A program made the translations under genes and the position numbers. A stretch of DNA of 64,000 nt from a virus, in the IMG/VR virus record IMGVR_UViG_3300031999_000001, positions 126,001 through 190,000 of that record; one strand, given 5' to 3'. Below, one piece after another: positions 33,430 through 42,813 of the stretch (positions within the stretch are counted from its first letter, which is position 1; each line of letters begins with the position of its first letter). Below the pieces are notes generated by a model. The model was given only the letters and a program-made list of their open reading frames with translations. It was not told the DNA's origin and did no database searches.

Positions 33430-33588
33430 TTAAATGTCAAATGGAATATTCATTTTATTAGGGTCGATTTCCATATTTTGAAGGAAATGTTCTTTTTCTC
33501 TTTCAAGTTTTTCCATTTCTTCTTTAAACTTTTTACTTTTAAGAAAATTTTTAATTTTCCCTTTTGTTCGCAATGTTAATTTTTTCAT
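33430..33588 (-). CDS. 52-residue basic helical protein
   Basis: MKKLTLRTKGKIKNFLKSKK starts a highly charged, probably helical protein ending DPNKMNIPFDI. The start overlaps the stop of the upstream 31-residue gene (TAATG), supporting real translation. No family is recognised. Confidence 0.5.
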   Translation of the reverse strand: MKKLTLRTKGKIKNFLKSKKFKEEMEKLEREKEHFLQNMEIDPNKMNIPFDI

Positions 33589-33683
33589 TATTTTGTAATT
33601 ACTTCAACAACAATAATAAAAACAACAATAATAACAATTGTTAAACCAATAACAAACCAATCCCAAAAATCATCCTTTTTCAT
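33588..33683 (-). CDS. 31-residue single-pass membrane peptide
   Basis: MKKDDFWDWFVIGLTIVIIV continues VFIIVVEVITK: a short charged N-terminus and one hydrophobic segment of about 20 residues. It overlaps the neighbours on both sides in a compact run. A role at the membrane is likely; what it does is unknown. Confidence 0.5.
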   Translation of the reverse strand: MKKDDFWDWFVIGLTIVIIVVFIIVVEVITK

Positions 33684-33825
33684 TTTTTTCCTGAATTATA
33701 TATTTTTTACCTTTAAATACTTTTTCAAATTCTTCACGCTCATGATTTTTTCTACGTTCTTCATCTTGTTTTATTCTCATAGCTTCTTTTTCCCAATAAC
33801 TATAATATTCTTCAAAAGTTGGCAT
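33670..33825 (-). CDS. 51-residue charged protein
   Basis: MPTFEEYYSYWEKEAMRIKQ begins a Glu/Lys/Arg-rich, probably helical protein. The end overlaps the start of the membrane peptide by 14 nt. No family is recognised. It is the first gene of the small-gene run downstream of the LysM-like gene. Confidence 0.5.
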   Translation of the reverse strand: MPTFEEYYSYWEKEAMRIKQDEERRKNHEREEFEKVFKGKKYIIQEKNEKG

Positions 33826-33901
33826 ATTTATTTTTTTATTAATTTAATAAAATAATTTTTACAATCGCAAACCTAATAAAATTAAATTAAAATGTCAAGG
33901 A

Positions 33902-34216
33902 TTATTGTTTTTTGTATGCAATTAATAATGCTTCATAATCCGCTTTGACTTTTGTGAGTGGAAATGGTATTCTTATTAATGCACCATCAGGTATATCAAA
34001 TTCTGATACATAATTACCATTTGCATATAAAATAAGAAAATCATAAAATGGATTTCCATAATACTTTTGTGATAATTTATCCATTCTGCTAAATTCAGAA
34101 TTCCAATACTCATATTTATCACTTGAATTTACAGGTAATTTAACAAACGGCATTGAATCTGTTGTTCCATCACCATTTTTTAATATTGAATATCTATTAT
34201 AATCTATATATGGCAT
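33902..34216 (-). CDS. LysM-like baseplate/tail protein (gp53-like possibility)
   Basis: A 104-residue protein. The segment DKLSQKYYGNPFYDFLILYA is the LysM pattern (hydrophobics, YG, W/Y, NP-like), followed by IPDGALIRIPFPL. T4 baseplate wedge protein gp53 and related small baseplate proteins carry LysM-like modules. It lies 14 nt downstream of a very large baseplate-type gene, consistent with a baseplate role. Confidence 0.6.
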   Translation of the reverse strand: MPYIDYNRYSILKNGDGTTDSMPFVKLPVNSSDKYEYWNSEFSRMDKLSQKYYGNPFYDFLILYANGNYVSEFDIPDGALIRIPFPLTKVKADYEALLIAYKKQ

Positions 34217-34230
34217 AATTATTATTTTAT

Positions 34231-37200
34231 TTATTCGAATGATTCTACTTTACCCAAACCCACCTTGGTTTCATATGCTGCAAGCAAATTCTTTTGTTCT
34301 GTTGTTAATATACCATCAATATAACTTTTTTGATCATCAGCAACTTTTGAAGGTAATTTATACATACCACTATTACTAAATGTAGAATTTGCATAATAAT
34401 TAAATGATACTGCATTCTGCAGAGCATCGATAGGTCCTTTCAACGACTGACCACCAATTATTTTTATTTGTAACGTAACTTTAGCAATCATTGGCTGCAT
34501 ACCAAAACCCTCTGGGTTCATATCCCATGTGGTTTCATTATAATCAATTGTAACATTTTCAATAATTATTTTTGTATAGAAAAAATCCCCAATTCTTAAA
34601 ATACAAATAGGTTGACGACCAAAAACAGAATTTTTTGCCCTTAATATACCATTATTATCAACAGTTGTAGTATTTCTTATAGCTGAACCCTGTCTTGTAC
34701 ATTGCTGTAAAAAAGTTAATCTTTTATGAAAATCTTCTGGTGTTTGTGAATGAAATACAGGATAATAATAATTACCACCAACTGATTGAAATCCATGAAG
34801 AATTCCAGTATCACCAGCACCATTTTCATCAACACTTCCTCTTTCCTGATATATGCAAGAATTATTTTGTTTTTTTAATTCTCTAATTTTTGTTCTAATT
34901 GCATTAAGTTCTATTGTTATATTTTCAATTGTTGTTATGTCATCAGATGATAATTCTGGTTTTTTTGATTCTGATTTTCTTTCATTTTTTCTAATTTCAA
35001 TCAGAGAATATCTTTCATTTTTAGTATCTTCTTCAGGAATTGCTGCTGCAGTTGCATTACTATCGCTTGCTTTTTCATCACCAGTACTTGCCGTTACGTC
35101 ATAAGTAACTTCAATTCCCAATTCATTAATATTTTTACTAAACATTGCTTCCAGTCTTTTTTCAACTAAAATTTTTGTAGCATCTGCTCTTCTTTTACCC
35201 AACGCCAAATTATATTCACTACCTTCTATCTTATCTTTTGCATTTGCTTCAGTATATAATTTAGATGCACCACCAACAATATAAACACTATATAATGGTC
35301 TATTTTTTTCATCATTAAAAAATCTAAAAAGTTCGTTATTTAATTTAGAATTACCAAATTCATCATTTAATCCAACTTGATTATATTGTGAAAAATTTGC
35401 TGGTAATAATGAGGGATTAAGTATCCAAATAGTTTTACCTAAAATTGTTCCATTATCTGTAAGACCAGTTATAAAAAATATGTCTCTATTTAAATGATAA
35501 CACGTAAAATCACCACCAGATGCACATCCATCATATATTTCATAATGATATTTTATATATAAATCATCAATAATGGTATTAAGATTATCTCCTATTCTTG
35601 GAATATCATTTGGAAATGCTATTCTTATTGAAGATGGAGCAATATTTTCAGGTTCAACAATTTCCATACTTCCTTTAATATCTTCAATTTGTTTTAAAAG
35701 TGCAGTTTCTCTTGCTTCATAATTTTCAACCGAAACAAATTTATCAACATAATTATCACCACCAAATGCAAAAAATTCAGCAATTTCTCTTTGTTTATCA
35801 ATACCTTTATAATTTTTTAAATGTTGTGGATAATCAACAAGCAATGTAAAGGTAATTGTTGCACTTCTTTCTGAATTTATATAATTATACATTGGTTCAT
35901 TTCTACCAACCATAACAGTTGGTTCAAATTTAGCTGTTGCTGTTTCATTTAACTCTAAATTATATGGAGGAAACCACATAATTCGTCCATTGAACGGTCC
36001 GACTTCACACGCTGAAATTGGTGAACCATATTCATCATCAATAATACCATAAGCACCTTTACTTATAACTCTAACAGCAAGATTTTCAATTGAAAACATT
36101 AAATTTTTATTATCAATATTTCCAGTTTTTTTATTTATTGTGGGATGAATACGTGGCAATACTGTATTATAAATTACCGAATTTTCATTTCCACCATAAA
36201 CTTTATTACCATTAAATCTAATTGCTTTTGCAAATCTATCATATTGATCTAATACCGAATGTTGACGAATACCCCTTTTACCTGAAATTTGAGCATCCTG
36301 CGCATATTTACTATTATTTGCTTTCCATAAACCAGCACCATTAAAACCAACTAAATTATTATTGCGTGTAAATGCTTTTCTTGTAATATCAACAACAGCA
36401 CCTTCGGTTGCATTTAATAAATTTCTGGTATATTCCAATAAACCACTTCTTAAATTAAACGGATTAAAATATGATAAATCACCAGAAATATTATTATTAC
36501 CAACATTAATATCATCACCACGAAATTGTTTTATTTTTTCAGTTGCTTCTGGTGAAATACCATCACGACCCCAAATAAGTTTATTTTCAATATTATTATT
36601 AGTAAATTCAAGAGTACTACTAATCCAATCATTTTCCAATTCACTATTAAATGCTGAAATAAATGTTTTATTTGTTGTTCCCAAATAAAATTTAATAAAA
36701 TCATTATCTGGTGCATATTCTGAAGAATATGTTTCATCAATAATTAATGAATTAATCATATTTTTATTTGCATCAATAATTGAATTTGATTTTAATAAAC
36801 TAATATTAAATATTGTATAGGGATTAAAAATTTTATTATTAAAATCAAAAAACTTTTTATCATCCTTACCACTACCAATTTTTTTATCTTTACCACCTAA
36901 TATAACACTTCTACTAAAAATTTCTGTATCAGCCTTTTCAGCATAATCATAAAAAGTTTTATCGGTATTATTTTTTCCTTGTTTAAATATATTTTTATTA
37001 ATTGCTGAATATAAAAAACCTAATTGTCCCGTACCAGTATTTTTAATAAAATCACTATTACTTGGGTCTTTACTAAATGGATAATCTTTTATTGGATATG
37101 TATAAAATATTTTATCAAGAAAATTTTCAAATATTATATCATCAGCTTTCTTCGTAATTCTCATATCGTTATATAAAGTAAAAAGTTTAGTATTTTTATT

Positions 37201-37554
37201 TTTATCAAATAAATTACTAACTTTAATAACTGGAAATGTTTGCTGTGCAAGATGCGACATTGAATTTAATGCAAACTGTTTACCTAACATAATAAGACCA
37301 ACTTCTGTTAATGGTGTTGGTGTTGTTATAAGTCTACCATAAACAGTATTTTTAAGATTATATGATTTAAATGGTGTAATTCCAGCAATAATACTATTAA
37401 TAGCACCAACAACTTTATCTACACTTCTTGCATTCTGAAGAGGATATTCAACATCGGGAGTATATAAATTACGTGAATATAAAACATTTCTAATATTATT
37501 TGAATTTGTTAATAACCTTGAAGTAGTAATACCATTAATATTATCCGATGCCAT
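34231..37554 (-). CDS. Large tail/baseplate structural protein with OmpA-like segment
   Basis: A 1107-residue protein. Near 755-805 the run VYIVGGASKLYTEAN...EYNLALGKRRADATKIL fits the OmpA C-terminal (peptidoglycan-binding) pattern of GxAS...YNxxLxxxRA. Near the C-terminus a structural motif region IGDFFYTKIIIENVTIDYNE and GFGMQPMIAKVTLQIK is typical of phage baseplate or tail proteins, with an N-terminal region rich in Asn. It lies between the LysM-like gene and the tape measure. It may act as a baseplate wedge or hub scaffold that also contacts the cell wall. Confidence 0.6.
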   Translation of the reverse strand: MASDNINGITTSRLLTNSNNIRNVLYSRNLYTPDVEYPLQNARSVDKVVGAINSIIAGITPFKSYNLKNTVYGRLITTPTPLTEVGLIMLGKQFALNSMSHLAQQTFPVIKVSNLFDKNKNTKLFTLYNDMRITKKADDIIFENFLDKIFYTYPIKDYPFSKDPSNSDFIKNTGTGQLGFLYSAINKNIFKQGKNNTDKTFYDYAEKADTEIFSRSVILGGKDKKIGSGKDDKKFFDFNNKIFNPYTIFNISLLKSNSIIDANKNMINSLIIDETYSSEYAPDNDFIKFYLGTTNKTFISAFNSELENDWISSTLEFTNNNIENKLIWGRDGISPEATEKIKQFRGDDINVGNNNISGDLSYFNPFNLRSGLLEYTRNLLNATEGAVVDITRKAFTRNNNLVGFNGAGLWKANNSKYAQDAQISGKRGIRQHSVLDQYDRFAKAIRFNGNKVYGGNENSVIYNTVLPRIHPTINKKTGNIDNKNLMFSIENLAVRVISKGAYGIIDDEYGSPISACEVGPFNGRIMWFPPYNLELNETATAKFEPTVMVGRNEPMYNYINSERSATITFTLLVDYPQHLKNYKGIDKQREIAEFFAFGGDNYVDKFVSVENYEARETALLKQIEDIKGSMEIVEPENIAPSSIRIAFPNDIPRIGDNLNTIIDDLYIKYHYEIYDGCASGGDFTCYHLNRDIFFITGLTDNGTILGKTIWILNPSLLPANFSQYNQVGLNDEFGNSKLNNELFRFFNDEKNRPLYSVYIVGGASKLYTEANAKDKIEGSEYNLALGKRRADATKILVEKRLEAMFSKNINELGIEVTYDVTASTGDEKASDSNATAAAIPEEDTKNERYSLIEIRKNERKSESKKPELSSDDITTIENITIELNAIRTKIRELKKQNNSCIYQERGSVDENGAGDTGILHGFQSVGGNYYYPVFHSQTPEDFHKRLTFLQQCTRQGSAIRNTTTVDNNGILRAKNSVFGRQPICILRIGDFFYTKIIIENVTIDYNETTWDMNPEGFGMQPMIAKVTLQIKIIGGQSLKGPIDALQNAVSFNYYANSTFSNSGMYKLPSKVADDQKSYIDGILTTEQKNLLAAYETKVGLGKVESFE

Positions 37555-37568
37555 TAATATTTATTTTT

Positions 37569-37578
37569 TATAAATACT
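37569..37578 (-). promoter_or_regulatory. AGTATTTATA motif before large baseplate gene
   Basis: The minus strand reads AGTATTTATA 15 nt upstream of the start codon at 37554. It is an exact match to the core of the dispersed motif. Confidence 0.55.
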
Positions 37579-37976
37579 TGCAAATTAAATTTATTAATTC
37601 TAATTTTACCTTGGGAAAATATACCCTTTTCAATATAAAATTTTATATTATTATATAAAATAATTATTGGGTGATAAGTTAAATGAAAAAAAATAAATAA
37701 AAAAATAAATAAAAAATTTAATAATTTCTTTTAAATTAAGTAATTAAAATATATCTTTGAATAAATAATGAAATTTCGGAGAAATTTAAATATAGTTATC
37801 CTATAAAACAAGTTTTGATTAAATTCGAAGAAATTAATCACAAATCATTGTAAATTTGTTTTTTGTTTCGAAGAAACGAAGAAAGAGTTTTTGGAAAAAA
37901 ACTTGTCAAAGTTACAATATTTTAAATTAGAAAACAAGTGTTTTTAATTTATGTTGAAAAATAAATATTAATTTTA
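37579..37976 (-). other. 398-nt non-coding stretch with a Bacteroidota-type promoter
   Basis: No ORF of note is seen on either strand. On the minus strand CTTG (37935-37938), 20 nt, then TAACTTTG (37907-37914) fits the Bacteroidota -33/-7 promoter pattern TTTG-N19-21-TAnnTTTG. A transcript from it would have a leader of about 340 nt before the baseplate gene, containing small stems such as GTTTCTTCGAAAC near 37866. It could be an early leader, a small RNA or spacer. Confidence 0.4.
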
Positions 37977-40469
37977 TTATACTGCTTGACCTGTTCTTGC
38001 ACGTTCTGTTTTTTGAATTGCAGCATTAACATTATAAGTTTTTTGCATAAATTTTTGACCATCAATATTTAATGTAATATCATTTACAACAGCTAAACGT
38101 TTATCAGCAAATTCTACTTTTAATGGAGTTTTCATAAGATTAGCTAAATCACTTAACATACTACCGCCTTTAATATTCATATTTGATATAGATGCAATTG
38201 CATTTTCTACAGCAATAAAATCATTTTTACTTCCAGATAGAACAGTTTTAATATTATTAAATGCTAAACCTATTTTTTCAATACCTTCTGAATGTTTTGT
38301 CATTCTTGCCAGTGAATTATTAAAAGCAAACATAGATACAATACCACCAGCACCCATTGCTAATGTAATTGCACCAACACCAGCAGCAACACCAAGTAAT
38401 TGTTTTCCAGCACCAGTACCAGATTCATTCATTTTTCCAATGCCTTCAGCCATTTTACCAATACCAACTGTTGCTAATCTAATACCAAAACCAATACCAA
38501 CTATGGCAGCACCTACTGCTAATATTGGTATTGCTGCTCCAGCAGATGCTGTTCCAACTGCAGCTAATCCAATTGCTGCAAGTGGAAAAGTAATTGCAAG
38601 TGTTTTTGCAATACTTGCTAATGATTTTGCTTGTTCAGGTGTTAATTTAGCCATTGAATCAGCAAGTTTACTAATTCCTTGTGCTGCAAACATAATACCA
38701 GCACCAGTACCAGCCATTGCTGCACCAATACCAGCACCAGTACCAAGTGCTTTCATTCCTTTACCTTTTGCAAGTGCACCAGCACCAATACCTTTACGTT
38801 GTTCAAATAAACCACTTCCGCTTTCAGCAGTTTTTTTAAGAGTAGTAATACCTTTACCACGACCTAAAATACTTGGTAATGAACCAATTAAACCACCTAC
38901 TACTTTTTGAAGTCCCAAAGTAATAGTTTTCCACATTACACCAGCACCAATAAATAATGCAATTACTTTTATCCAACCAGCAGGTCCTTTGGTAATTGCT
39001 TCAGTGAATTTAATTATATATGGTCGTGCCCAAACTAATACACTATTTACTGATTTAAGTATAGGTAATAATGCGGTTTTTAATTCCGCAATTGTTGCTT
39101 TAAATGCTTCATCAAATGTTTGTGCAGATTTTGCACGTTCTTCTAACAATATATGTTCTTTAGTAAAAGCATTTGCTTGTGTTTTTGTTAAACTGGTAAT
39201 ATCTTTCATTTGACCAGCAAGTTGAACTTCAAATCTACCAGTTTCTTTATTAAATATAGCTGCACCTTCAATTAATTCTTTTTCTTTATCACTTAAACCC
39301 ATACCACCCATTTGTTGACGCATTCTTTGTATTTCTGCTTGTCTTTCAGCCATTTCAGTTAATGCACCTGTTTCCATTCCAAGAGATTTAGCTACTGCAG
39401 CAATTCTATCTCGATCAGCAGGACTTATGAATTTTTCAAATACTGTTTTTCCAGCACTATCAGTTACTTTTCTAAATGAAACAACACCTTTAGTCATATC
39501 AGCAATTTTTTCAGTAAATTTAGCTGGATCATTACGAGATAAGAATAACATTTGAAATGGGTCAGTTTTTGCAAATTCACCACCCATAATTTGTAGATTT
39601 GCAGCTAAATCAATAGCACCTTCAAGAGTTTTTGCAATATCAGCAGCATTAAGTGCCTGACTTATATCAATTCTAAACTTTTCAGCATACATTGCCATTT
39701 GTGCAAAACCTTTAACACCTTGTTGAAAAGTATAAGTATTTAATCTTTTAAAATTATCATTAACGTTTTTAAGAACTTTTGTTGTATTAACACCCATTCT
39801 TTCTGATGTATCAACAACACCTTGAACATAATTCATTGTAGCTTTTGCATCAAAACCCATTAATTCAAATTGTGCACCAAGTTTTGTTGCCTGTTCAATG
39901 CCAAGTCCAGTACCTTTACCAATTGCAGTAATATCTTTAACCATATCCGCAGATAAAACACGTGCCCTGCCAGTTTCATCAGCATAGCCACCCATAATTG
40001 TTCCAATATCTTCAAGGCTACCACCCAATCTTGCCACAAATCCAGCAGATTGTTCGAATGATGTTCGCATTAATTCAGCTTTAGTACCTGACATTCCAAG
40101 ACTAAGAATTGTACTTTTTATTATTTTATCGGATTGCATTAAATATTGCCATCCAATTTTTAATTGATTATTAAAATAACCTAAAACACCAAGTAATGCA
40201 CGTCTTGTTTTTTGTTCTTTAGTTAACTCAACATTAATGTTTTGTTGTGTTTTTTCAAGTTCTTTTAATATTTTTTCTTCTTCATCAGATAAATCATTAC
40301 CTTTAGTTTTTAATTCATTAATTAATTTCTGATTATTAGTATTAATTTCTGATTGTCTTGCTCTGGCAGTATCATAATCTGTAACAGCAATAGAAAGTTG
40401 TTTTTCTTGCTCAAGCAATCTATTTAATTCTCTAAGTTGTTCTATTATTTTTTTATTATCATCAGCCAT
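37977..40469 (-). CDS. Tail tape measure-like protein
   Basis: An 830-residue protein. The N-terminus is coiled coil (KIIEQLRELNRLLEQEKQLS and further heptads to about 100). A helical region with repeated Ala and Met, as in tape measure proteins, follows (IMGGYADETGRARVLSADMV, then AATKLGAQFELMG). Gly/Ala-rich hydrophobic segments lie at about 520-720. This composition, plus a small chaperone-like gene just upstream, points to the ruler of the tail. T4 gp29 has about 590 residues, so the tail may be longer or the protein carries extra domains. Confidence 0.75.
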   Translation of the reverse strand: MADDNKKIIEQLRELNRLLEQEKQLSIAVTDYDTARARQSEINTNNQKLINELKTKGNDLSDEEEKILKELEKTQQNINVELTKEQKTRRALLGVLGYFNNQLKIGWQYLMQSDKIIKSTILSLGMSGTKAELMRTSFEQSAGFVARLGGSLEDIGTIMGGYADETGRARVLSADMVKDITAIGKGTGLGIEQATKLGAQFELMGFDAKATMNYVQGVVDTSERMGVNTTKVLKNVNDNFKRLNTYTFQQGVKGFAQMAMYAEKFRIDISQALNAADIAKTLEGAIDLAANLQIMGGEFAKTDPFQMLFLSRNDPAKFTEKIADMTKGVVSFRKVTDSAGKTVFEKFISPADRDRIAAVAKSLGMETGALTEMAERQAEIQRMRQQMGGMGLSDKEKELIEGAAIFNKETGRFEVQLAGQMKDITSLTKTQANAFTKEHILLEERAKSAQTFDEAFKATIAELKTALLPILKSVNSVLVWARPYIIKFTEAITKGPAGWIKVIALFIGAGVMWKTITLGLQKVVGGLIGSLPSILGRGKGITTLKKTAESGSGLFEQRKGIGAGALAKGKGMKALGTGAGIGAAMAGTGAGIMFAAQGISKLADSMAKLTPEQAKSLASIAKTLAITFPLAAIGLAAVGTASAGAAIPILAVGAAIVGIGFGIRLATVGIGKMAEGIGKMNESGTGAGKQLLGVAAGVGAITLAMGAGGIVSMFAFNNSLARMTKHSEGIEKIGLAFNNIKTVLSGSKNDFIAVENAIASISNMNIKGGSMLSDLANLMKTPLKVEFADKRLAVVNDITLNIDGQKFMQKTYNVNAAIQKTERARTGQAV

Positions 40470-40486
40470 AATAAAATATTATATTT

Positions 40487-40498
40487 AATATAAATACA
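40487..40498 (-). promoter_or_regulatory. GTATTTATATT motif before tape measure gene
   Basis: The minus strand reads TGTATTTATATT about 18 nt upstream of the start at 40469. It is in the same position relative to the gene as the other copies. Confidence 0.55.
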
Positions 40499-40512
40499 AA
40501 AGACAGTGTTTT

Positions 40513-40692
40513 TTATTTTCTTGATTTAAAATTAAATTTACTTTGTGCTTGTTCTTGTAACTTTTTAATTTCATCATTTTCTCTTTCAAGTAAAAATAAA
40601 AAATGTCGTCTGCGATATATTGGTAGATTTTCTATATAATCTGCTTGAAACTTAGCATGTTTGGTCAATATATATATTTCTTCATTGACCAT
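40513..40692 (-). CDS. 59-residue tail-chaperone-like small protein
   Basis: MVNEEIYILTKHAKFQADYI begins a protein with IENLPIYRRRHFLFLLEREN; the LP-x-x-RR-x-h pattern recurs in small proteins encoded next to tape measure genes in contractile phages (tail assembly chaperones). It lies between the gp26-like and tape measure genes. Its start is 18 nt downstream of the gp26-like stop. The role is inferred from position and motif. Confidence 0.6.
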   Translation of the reverse strand: MVNEEIYILTKHAKFQADYIENLPIYRRRHFLFLLERENDEIKKLQEQAQSKFNFKSRK

Positions 40693-40709
40693 TTTTTTAT
40701 ACTCACCTG

Positions 40710-41627
40710 CTAAGTGCTTGGGAAAAAAAAATCTAAGCCGAGTGTTAAATAAGCATCAAATTTATAACCATCTTTAGTAGTAAATTCATATTTCATATCA
40801 ACATCAGGACTAACATCCATTATTTTTCTGCGAATAGTAAGTGCATCCAGAGCTGGCATTGCATCAACAAATTTATCAATATATAATCTGTCGGTTTTTT
40901 CATTAATTGCAATAATATGTGCTTTTAATTTCATTGTACTATATTGACTAAAATCCTCACCATATGCTTCTTTAATTGATTCGGCTTTTTTAAATAAAAG
41001 ATTATCATCACCAGAACTAATTAATTTAAAAGTAATTATTTTTTTACGCATTGGTAATTCAACTTTAAAAAAACCTAATTCATCGGGTAATTCTTTAACT
41101 TCTTTATATTTAAGTTTTAATAAATCAACTTTAGTTGGAAAAGCAACACCAGTCCTTGGATCACTTACTTGTACACTATATTCCGGACCATAACTTGAAG
41201 TACGAAGAAATAAAATAATAGCATTTCTATCACCAGCTAATAAATCTTCAACAACAACGCCTTGTGTTTTAATTTTTCTTTTTAATAAAATATCTAAAAT
41301 AATACCACTATCAAGTAATGATGGTGTAGTAAGCATGTCTTCATCTCTCGATGTCATATATTCAACATTAACTTCAGATAATCCATTTAGATAAAATAAA
41401 CCTTTTGATGGTAATTTAATAATTTCATATGATGTCATTAAATCAGGGTCTGTTTCTCTTAACATTGTTTTTTCAAATTCCTGCGGATTAAAATGAGTTG
41501 GTTTTGGTATTGCATTAGCACTTATAATTGGATTATTTTTTCCAGTAATATTACCAGTTCCTTCTTTATATTTTTTTAATATATCAGAAATTTTTTCTTT
41601 TGGTGGTAATTGTTCTTCTTGTCCCAT
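40710..41627 (-). CDS. T4 gp26-like baseplate/tail protein
   Basis: A 305-residue protein with the family's spaced motifs: IIKLPSKGLFYLNG (about 64-77), VEYMTSRDEDMLTTPSLLDSG, VEDLLAGDRNAIILFLRTSSYG. These match the T4 baseplate protein family (LPSxGxxY; DE-x-hLT; LLxGDRNAI). It probably works in baseplate hub assembly next to the tape measure. The promoter motif at 41664-41673 precedes it. Confidence 0.78.
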   Translation of the reverse strand: MGQEEQLPPKEKISDILKKYKEGTGNITGKNNPIISANAIPKPTHFNPQEFEKTMLRETDPDLMTSYEIIKLPSKGLFYLNGLSEVNVEYMTSRDEDMLTTPSLLDSGIILDILLKRKIKTQGVVVEDLLAGDRNAIILFLRTSSYGPEYSVQVSDPRTGVAFPTKVDLLKLKYKEVKELPDELGFFKVELPMRKKIITFKLISSGDDNLLFKKAESIKEAYGEDFSQYSTMKLKAHIIAINEKTDRLYIDKFVDAMPALDALTIRRKIMDVSPDVDMKYEFTTKDGYKFDAYLTLGLDFFFPST

Positions 41628-41663
41628 TTTTTATAAATTTTTATATTTTATTATTGTTTTTTT

Positions 41664-41673
41664 AATAAATACT
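41664..41673 (-). promoter_or_regulatory. AGTATTTATT motif before gp26-like gene
   Basis: The minus strand reads AGTATTTATT 37 nt upstream of the gene start at 41627, in the divergent intergenic region (41628-41786) where transcription of the genome switches direction. Confidence 0.45.
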
Positions 41674-41786
41674 ATAAAAAAAATTTTATTTAATTCAAGA
41701 TTTTTATTTTAAACTCGTATTAATATATATGGTTGATAATATTTTATATACTTACTCTTTTTTAATGTAAAAATTTAAATAAAATG

Positions 41787-42071
41787 ATGGAAAAAAATTT
41801 AATAATTGTAATTTATGTTGGTGTTGCTGGTGTTAGAAGTGAAGATATTCCTCATTTTGTAGAAAAAATAACAAAAAAAATTGCACCATCAACATTTGAA
41901 GGTGAATTAATTATTATTCCAACACAATCACTTGATACTAAAATTGAATGTATTAATCCTAAATATATTACAAACGAAGAATTAATTAAGGAACACACAG
42001 AAATGGTGAAAAATTTAAAAGAACAACTTCAATTTAGATTAGATATTTTAAAAGATAAAAATAATGAATAA
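41787..42071 (+). CDS. Unknown small protein
   Basis: A 94-residue protein (MEKNLIIVIYVGVAGVRSED) with a beta-strand start, RSEDIPHFVEKITKKI and a charged C-terminal helix (KEQLQFRLDILKDKNNE). An alternative ATG is 3 nt upstream. First gene of the plus-strand block; it overlaps the next gene by 8 nt. No family recognised. Confidence 0.6.
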   Translation: MEKNLIIVIYVGVAGVRSEDIPHFVEKITKKIAPSTFEGELIIIPTQSLDTKIECINPKYITNEELIKEHTEMVKNLKEQLQFRLDILKDKNNE

Positions 42072-42813
42072 ATTAAAAATAGGAATTGATATTAATGAAG
42101 TATTAAGAGCCAAGTGGCTTCAGTTTGATAAATTTTATGTACAGGAATTCGGAGAAGAAGGTGTTCCTAAAGAACAACCATATGTTTATGATTTTTTTAA
42201 TACTTATAAGTGGAATGACAGGGTGGAAATCATTAAAGAATTAAAAGAACCAGAAGATATGCCAGATGATATTAATCCAATTCATTATAAAATTGATGAA
42301 AATACTGGCGAAGCAAATGCAGATATTTTTTTATTTAAAAAAAATGAAGAAATTAAATTAAGTGCAAAGGAAGTATATAATCGTTTTATGTATGAAGACT
42401 TTACATTCGAAATTTTCGGTAGTGCATCAATGATGTATAAAAACATGGACCTTCATGTTAATAAGTTCATTGAAAAATATAAAAATACTGTAGATTTTAT
42501 TATTTTTTCAAAGGAAAATCAATTCAGTGTGCCATCAACACTATTTTTCTTAAGTAAAATAAGAAGTAGATTCAATAACTATCGTTTTGTTGAAAACAAT
42601 GGGGAAATCTGGGATAATGTTGATGTATTCATAACAACAGACCCGGAATTTCTACAATTAATTCCTGAAGGAAAATGGGTAATTAAATTAAAAAGACCAT
42701 ATAATGAAAATTTAGGTAATGATTCAATCATTTCTGTACTTCAATTACATGATTTATTTGAAAATGAAGAATTTGAAAAATTAATAAATTATATAAAACC
42801 AATAATAAAATGA
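42064..42813 (+). CDS. HAD-like protein with degenerate nucleophile motif
   Basis: A 249-residue protein starting MNKLKIGIDINEVLRAKWLQ. The N-terminal hhhDhN resembles the HAD motif DxD but has Asn at the second acid, and VDFIIFSKENQF and NVDVFITTDPEF fall where HAD motifs II and III/IV would be. It may be an inactive or binding-only HAD fold. It lies directly before two glycosyltransferase-like genes, with overlaps of 8 and 4 nt. Confidence 0.55.
   Translation: MNKLKIGIDINEVLRAKWLQFDKFYVQEFGEEGVPKEQPYVYDFFNTYKWNDRVEIIKELKEPEDMPDDINPIHYKIDENTGEANADIFLFKKNEEIKLSAKEVYNRFMYEDFTFEIFGSASMMYKNMDLHVNKFIEKYKNTVDFIIFSKENQFSVPSTLFFLSKIRSRFNNYRFVENNGEIWDNVDVFITTDPEFLQLIPEGKWVIKLKRPYNENLGNDSIISVLQLHDLFENEEFEKLINYIKPIIK

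Noticed and set aside
38440-38910. A 156-codon plus-strand ORF inside the tape measure gene
   Set aside because: Ala/Pro-rich antisense shadow of an Ala/Gly-rich coding region.
42064-42813. Naming the protein an active HAD nucleotidase
   Set aside because: The second acid of the nucleophile motif is Asn, so catalytic activity is doubtful; kept as a HAD-like fold possibility.
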